Shown: positions 61,692-64,000 of the stretch, one piece after another
How the letters are laid out: the number at the start of each line of letters is the position of its first letter
Position numbering within the stretch: the stretch's first letter is position 1
Translations under genes and position numbers: made by a program
Notes under the pieces: generated by a model
What the model saw: the letters and a program-made list of their open reading frames with translations, nothing else
The model's database searches: none
Told to the model about the DNA's origin: nothing
Assembly: GCA_029309925.1 (NCBI GenBank)
Contig: JARKND010000005.1
Coordinates: 992,001 to 1,056,000 of the forward strand
From: Fulvivirgaceae bacterium JP3-4
GTDB lineage: Bacteria > Bacteroidota > Bacteroidia > Cytophagales > Cyclobacteriaceae
Reading direction: 5' to 3'
Length of the DNA stretch: 64,000 bases

Positions 61692-62948
61692 TTACCCAAC
61701 GGCAAGCTCTATAAAGTTTTCTTCGTTGAGGTATTGGTCGGCCGTTGAAATGATCTGGGCTGTAGTCATATCCTTAACAGTGCTAATCATTTTTTGATAG
61801 TAGTCGGCCGGAAGCTTCGAGAGGTACAGCGTTTTGATTTTGTCTGCGTGTGCGAATGGTGTTGTGATCTCGGATTGAAGGCTGCCGATAAAATGGTTTC
61901 GCGCAGTAAGAAGTTCATCCTGCGGTACTTCCTCGGTGCGAAGACGTCTGAGCTCCTTACGAATCTCTTCAAAGGTAATTCCGATGTTTTCCTTATTTAC
62001 GTCTGCGCCAATAACAAAATATCCCGCTTGTTTTAGCGGTTGCACGGAAGCATAAATGCCGTATGTCAGACCTTTCTCTTCACGGATGTTCTTCATCAGC
62101 CGCGATCCAAAATAACCACCAAGGATATGTGCAGAGAAAATAATTTTCGCATAGTCGGGATGAGACCTGATCACTGATTCTGTACCCAGTCGGAGGGAAG
62201 CCTGAACACTACCTTCCTTTTCAACTTCCTGGTGAACACGTTTCGCTGCGTTGCGCGAAATATTTTTTTGTGTCTGTGTGTTTTTTTCGAGGCTGCTGAA
62301 TGTTGCATCGATAAATTTTTCAGTTGCAGCATCTACCTTGCCCGAAACGAAAACTGTAAAGTCTTTGAAATTCATGTAAAAACCTCTCAGGTCGCTTGAG
62401 GTCAACGATTTGACTTCACTTTCCCCAAGTTCCTTTCCGTAGGGATGGTTCTCTCCGAACAGCGTATTTCTGAAAAGTTTGGAAGCGAGGAAGCTCGTCT
62501 TCTCGAGGTTGACTTTTAGATTCTGTATATAGATGCTGACGGACTGTTCAAGTTCGCGTTCGGGGAAGGATGGCTCGAGAAGAATTTCCTGCAAGAGACT
62601 CAATACTGGCTGAATGTTTTTCGTCAGCGAGTACAATGCCACAGACACATAATCGAGCCCGGGGGTTACTTCAAGATGTGCCCCATACAGGTCGAAGAGC
62701 TGCGCAATCTGGTAACTTGATTTCGAGGCTGTTCCTTTCGACAACAGATGCGCTGTAAAGTGTGCAGAACCCCATTTGGTTTCATACCATCTTCCCGCTT
62801 TGAAAACGAGTTCAATCTTTATGACGTCCTGTGAACCACCAGCAATATAGACGACATCTGCGCCATTGCCCAGCGTTTTTATCCGCGGATTAATTAGAGA
62901 AAAAGAGGTGTCCTGAACGTACGCGGGGGCAACGGTTCTGTCAAGCAT
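61692..62948 (-). CDS. M16-family peptidase homologue with a broken zinc motif
   Basis: 418 residues, two M16 halves (about 30-200 and 215-410). The HxxEH zinc site reads HFTAH (H63-H67), so the catalytic Glu66 is Ala. The second half keeps REEKGLTYGIYA, which shapes the substrate pocket. Such inactive M16 proteins pair with an active partner, as in PqqF/mitochondrial processing peptidase alpha. No partner is seen in this window. No signal peptide is evident. It is nine bases downstream of porV, in one transcription unit. Confidence 0.88.
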   Translation of the reverse strand: MLDRTVAPAYVQDTSFSLINPRIKTLGNGADVVYIAGGSQDVIKIELVFKAGRWYETKWGSAHFTAHLLSKGTASKSSYQIAQLFDLYGAHLEVTPGLDYVSVALYSLTKNIQPVLSLLQEILLEPSFPERELEQSVSIYIQNLKVNLEKTSFLASKLFRNTLFGENHPYGKELGESEVKSLTSSDLRGFYMNFKDFTVFVSGKVDAATEKFIDATFSSLEKNTQTQKNISRNAAKRVHQEVEKEGSVQASLRLGTESVIRSHPDYAKIIFSAHILGGYFGSRLMKNIREEKGLTYGIYASVQPLKQAGYFVIGADVNKENIGITFEEIRKELRRLRTEEVPQDELLTARNHFIGSLQSEITTPFAHADKIKTLYLSKLPADYYQKMISTVKDMTTAQIISTADQYLNEENFIELAVG

Positions 62949-62957
62949 CAGGGAAAT

Positions 62958-64000
62958 TTAGTCGGTAACGGAGTCTTGTGTTCTTTCGTCAAGTGTAGGG
63001 ATCTGCAGCAACACGGTTATTCTCCATGTCTCTGCAAGCGGATGTTCGCGCTGATTTGTCGGCACAATGTAGGCACCGTCAAAGCCGAAGTTGTCTTTGC
63101 GGAAACCAACGCCAAACGTCAGGTATTTACGGTTTCCTTTTTCACGCGCTTCATGAAAATATCCAAGGCGGGCTGCGAATGTCTGGTTGTACCAGTATTC
63201 AATTCCCGCTGAAGTCATAATCTCTTTTAACTCCTCGCTGCCACCACCTGGTGCATCTGAAAATGATCCGAACATTCCGCTAAGCACAGATTTGTCGTTG
63301 TCAACTGACGGAACCATCAGCTTGTTAAAGTCGAGTAAGAATGTTAGTGTGTTGTTCGGGCTAAGCTCGGTTGTCAGTGCACCACCAAGTTTGAGATTCG
63401 TTGGCAGAAAGTCGCGATTGTCATTGTCGGTGTATGAAATCTTCGCTCCGATGTTCGAGATCTGGGCACCAAGGGAAAGAACCGAATTGCGCGCGCTTTG
63501 AAGTTCTTTGGTGTAGAACAAACCGATGTCGGCAGCTACTGTATTCGCAGCCTGCGCATCTGATCCGCTGAACGCTCCTGTAAGATTTGAAAAAATGTAA
63601 CGGCCTGTGATACCAACGCCTAAATTTTCTGAAAGCTTCCTGGAATAGGTGGCGTCAAATGATGCCTCCTTTGGATTGAAGTCGCCCAATGGCTGGTTCG
63701 ACTCGTCACGGAAGCTGATCTCGCCAAGGTCAAAATACTTAAATGAAAATGATACTGCCTGCTCGCGGGAAATCTTATAAAACCCTGTGAGGGAAGAGAT
63801 CCACATGTCGTTCACGATTTTTCCTAACCATGGCGTATACGAAAAGCTTCCACCATATTCCTTATCAATAAAGACAAGTTTTCCTGCATTCCAGTAAGCG
63901 CTGTTGGCGTCAGGTGAGGTTGCTACACCACCGTCACCAAGAGCAGCGTGACGCGCATCGGGAGTTATCGCCAGAAACGGAACCGCTGTCGTAATTGCCT
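62958..64000 (-). CDS. porV: Type IX secretion system outer membrane protein PorV (N-terminus cut by window edge)
   Basis: The frame runs through the right edge; 347 residues are visible. The near-N-terminal block AVPFLAITPDARHAALGDGGVAT and SPDANSAYWNAGKL are the PorV signature, and the remainder is a 14-strand barrel-type sequence. An internal ATG at 63815 would cut this conserved region, so the gene continues beyond 64000. PorV (LptO) brings cargo proteins to the PorU sortase. It is followed by an M16-like gene after nine bases. Confidence 0.93.
   Translation of the reverse strand, partial: AITTAVPFLAITPDARHAALGDGGVATSPDANSAYWNAGKLVFIDKEYGGSFSYTPWLGKIVNDMWISSLTGFYKISREQAVSFSFKYFDLGEISFRDESNQPLGDFNPKEASFDATYSRKLSENLGVGITGRYIFSNLTGAFSGSDAQAANTVAADIGLFYTKELQSARNSVLSLGAQISNIGAKISYTDNDNRDFLPTNLKLGGALTTELSPNNTLTFLLDFNKLMVPSVDNDKSVLSGMFGSFSDAPGGGSEELKEIMTSAGIEYWYNQTFAARLGYFHEAREKGNRKYLTFGVGFRKDNFGFDGAYIVPTNQREHPLAETWRITVLLQIPTLDERTQDSVTD

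Overview
This window is a chromosomal segment of a Bacteroidota bacterium, most likely of the order Cytophagales (Cyclobacteriaceae/Chryseolinea-like). The evidence is a PorV component of the type IX secretion system, a GldH gliding lipoprotein next to a PSP1/RicT gene, a GWxTD-domain protein, an ECF sigma/FecR/STN signalling set, CarboxypepD-type outer membrane barrels, and promoters with the Bacteroidota -7 box TAnnTTTG instead of a sigma70 -10. Coding is dense, on both strands, with moderate GC. I see no rRNA, tRNA, CRISPR array, prophage or transposase. Mobile-looking DNA is limited to short palindromic intergenic repeats.

Layout. 1-3.4 kb: an outer membrane barrel protein cut by the window edge, behind an OmpR-type regulator/histidine kinase pair. 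3.5-13 kb: housekeeping genes (TerB-like, Xaa-Pro peptidase, acyltransferase, GroES-like, RmuC, ornithine aminotransferase, a FtsX-type permease). 13-16 kb: a DUF4254-GT9-HAD operon, probably for surface polysaccharide. 16.3-19.8 kb: ECF sigma, FecR anti-sigma and an STN protein carrying a surface-repeat barrel. 19.8-26.3 kb: membrane lipid functions (desaturase, phosphatidylserine decarboxylase, CDP-diglyceride synthase) with glutamate dehydrogenase, DoxX and a CPBP protease. 26.4-34 kb: dusB, then a five-gene membrane cluster (GT-C-like protein, DPPR-synthase-like UbiA prenyltransferase, HTTM-like protein, GMC oxidoreductase, Tat-exported small partner), which is the best candidate for an uncharacterised pathway. 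34.4-40 kb: DMT transporter, POTRA/barrel protein, heme-binding protein, FMN-binding glutamate synthase-like protein. 40-43 kb: a deoC-gapN-acylphosphatase operon followed by a heptanucleotide satellite.

43-51 kb: a staphylococcal-nuclease-like protein lacking catalytic residues, a 1.4 kilo-residue TPR protein built from four exact 238-residue (seven-TPR) super-repeats, a possible 33-residue membrane microprotein, and an anti-sigma/ECF sigma pair whose sigma gene has no standard start codon. 51-57.4 kb: GWxTD, rlmB, manC, an arabinose-5-phosphate isomerase and recQ. 57.7-64 kb: purD-ricT-gldH, a NarL-type regulator, an M16 peptidase homologue without its catalytic glutamate, and porV running off the window end.

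Several start sites were moved inward from the longest reading frame because the upstream codons are TTG or lie upstream of a promoter or signal peptide. Functions are assigned from visible motifs and family knowledge; no database search was possible.
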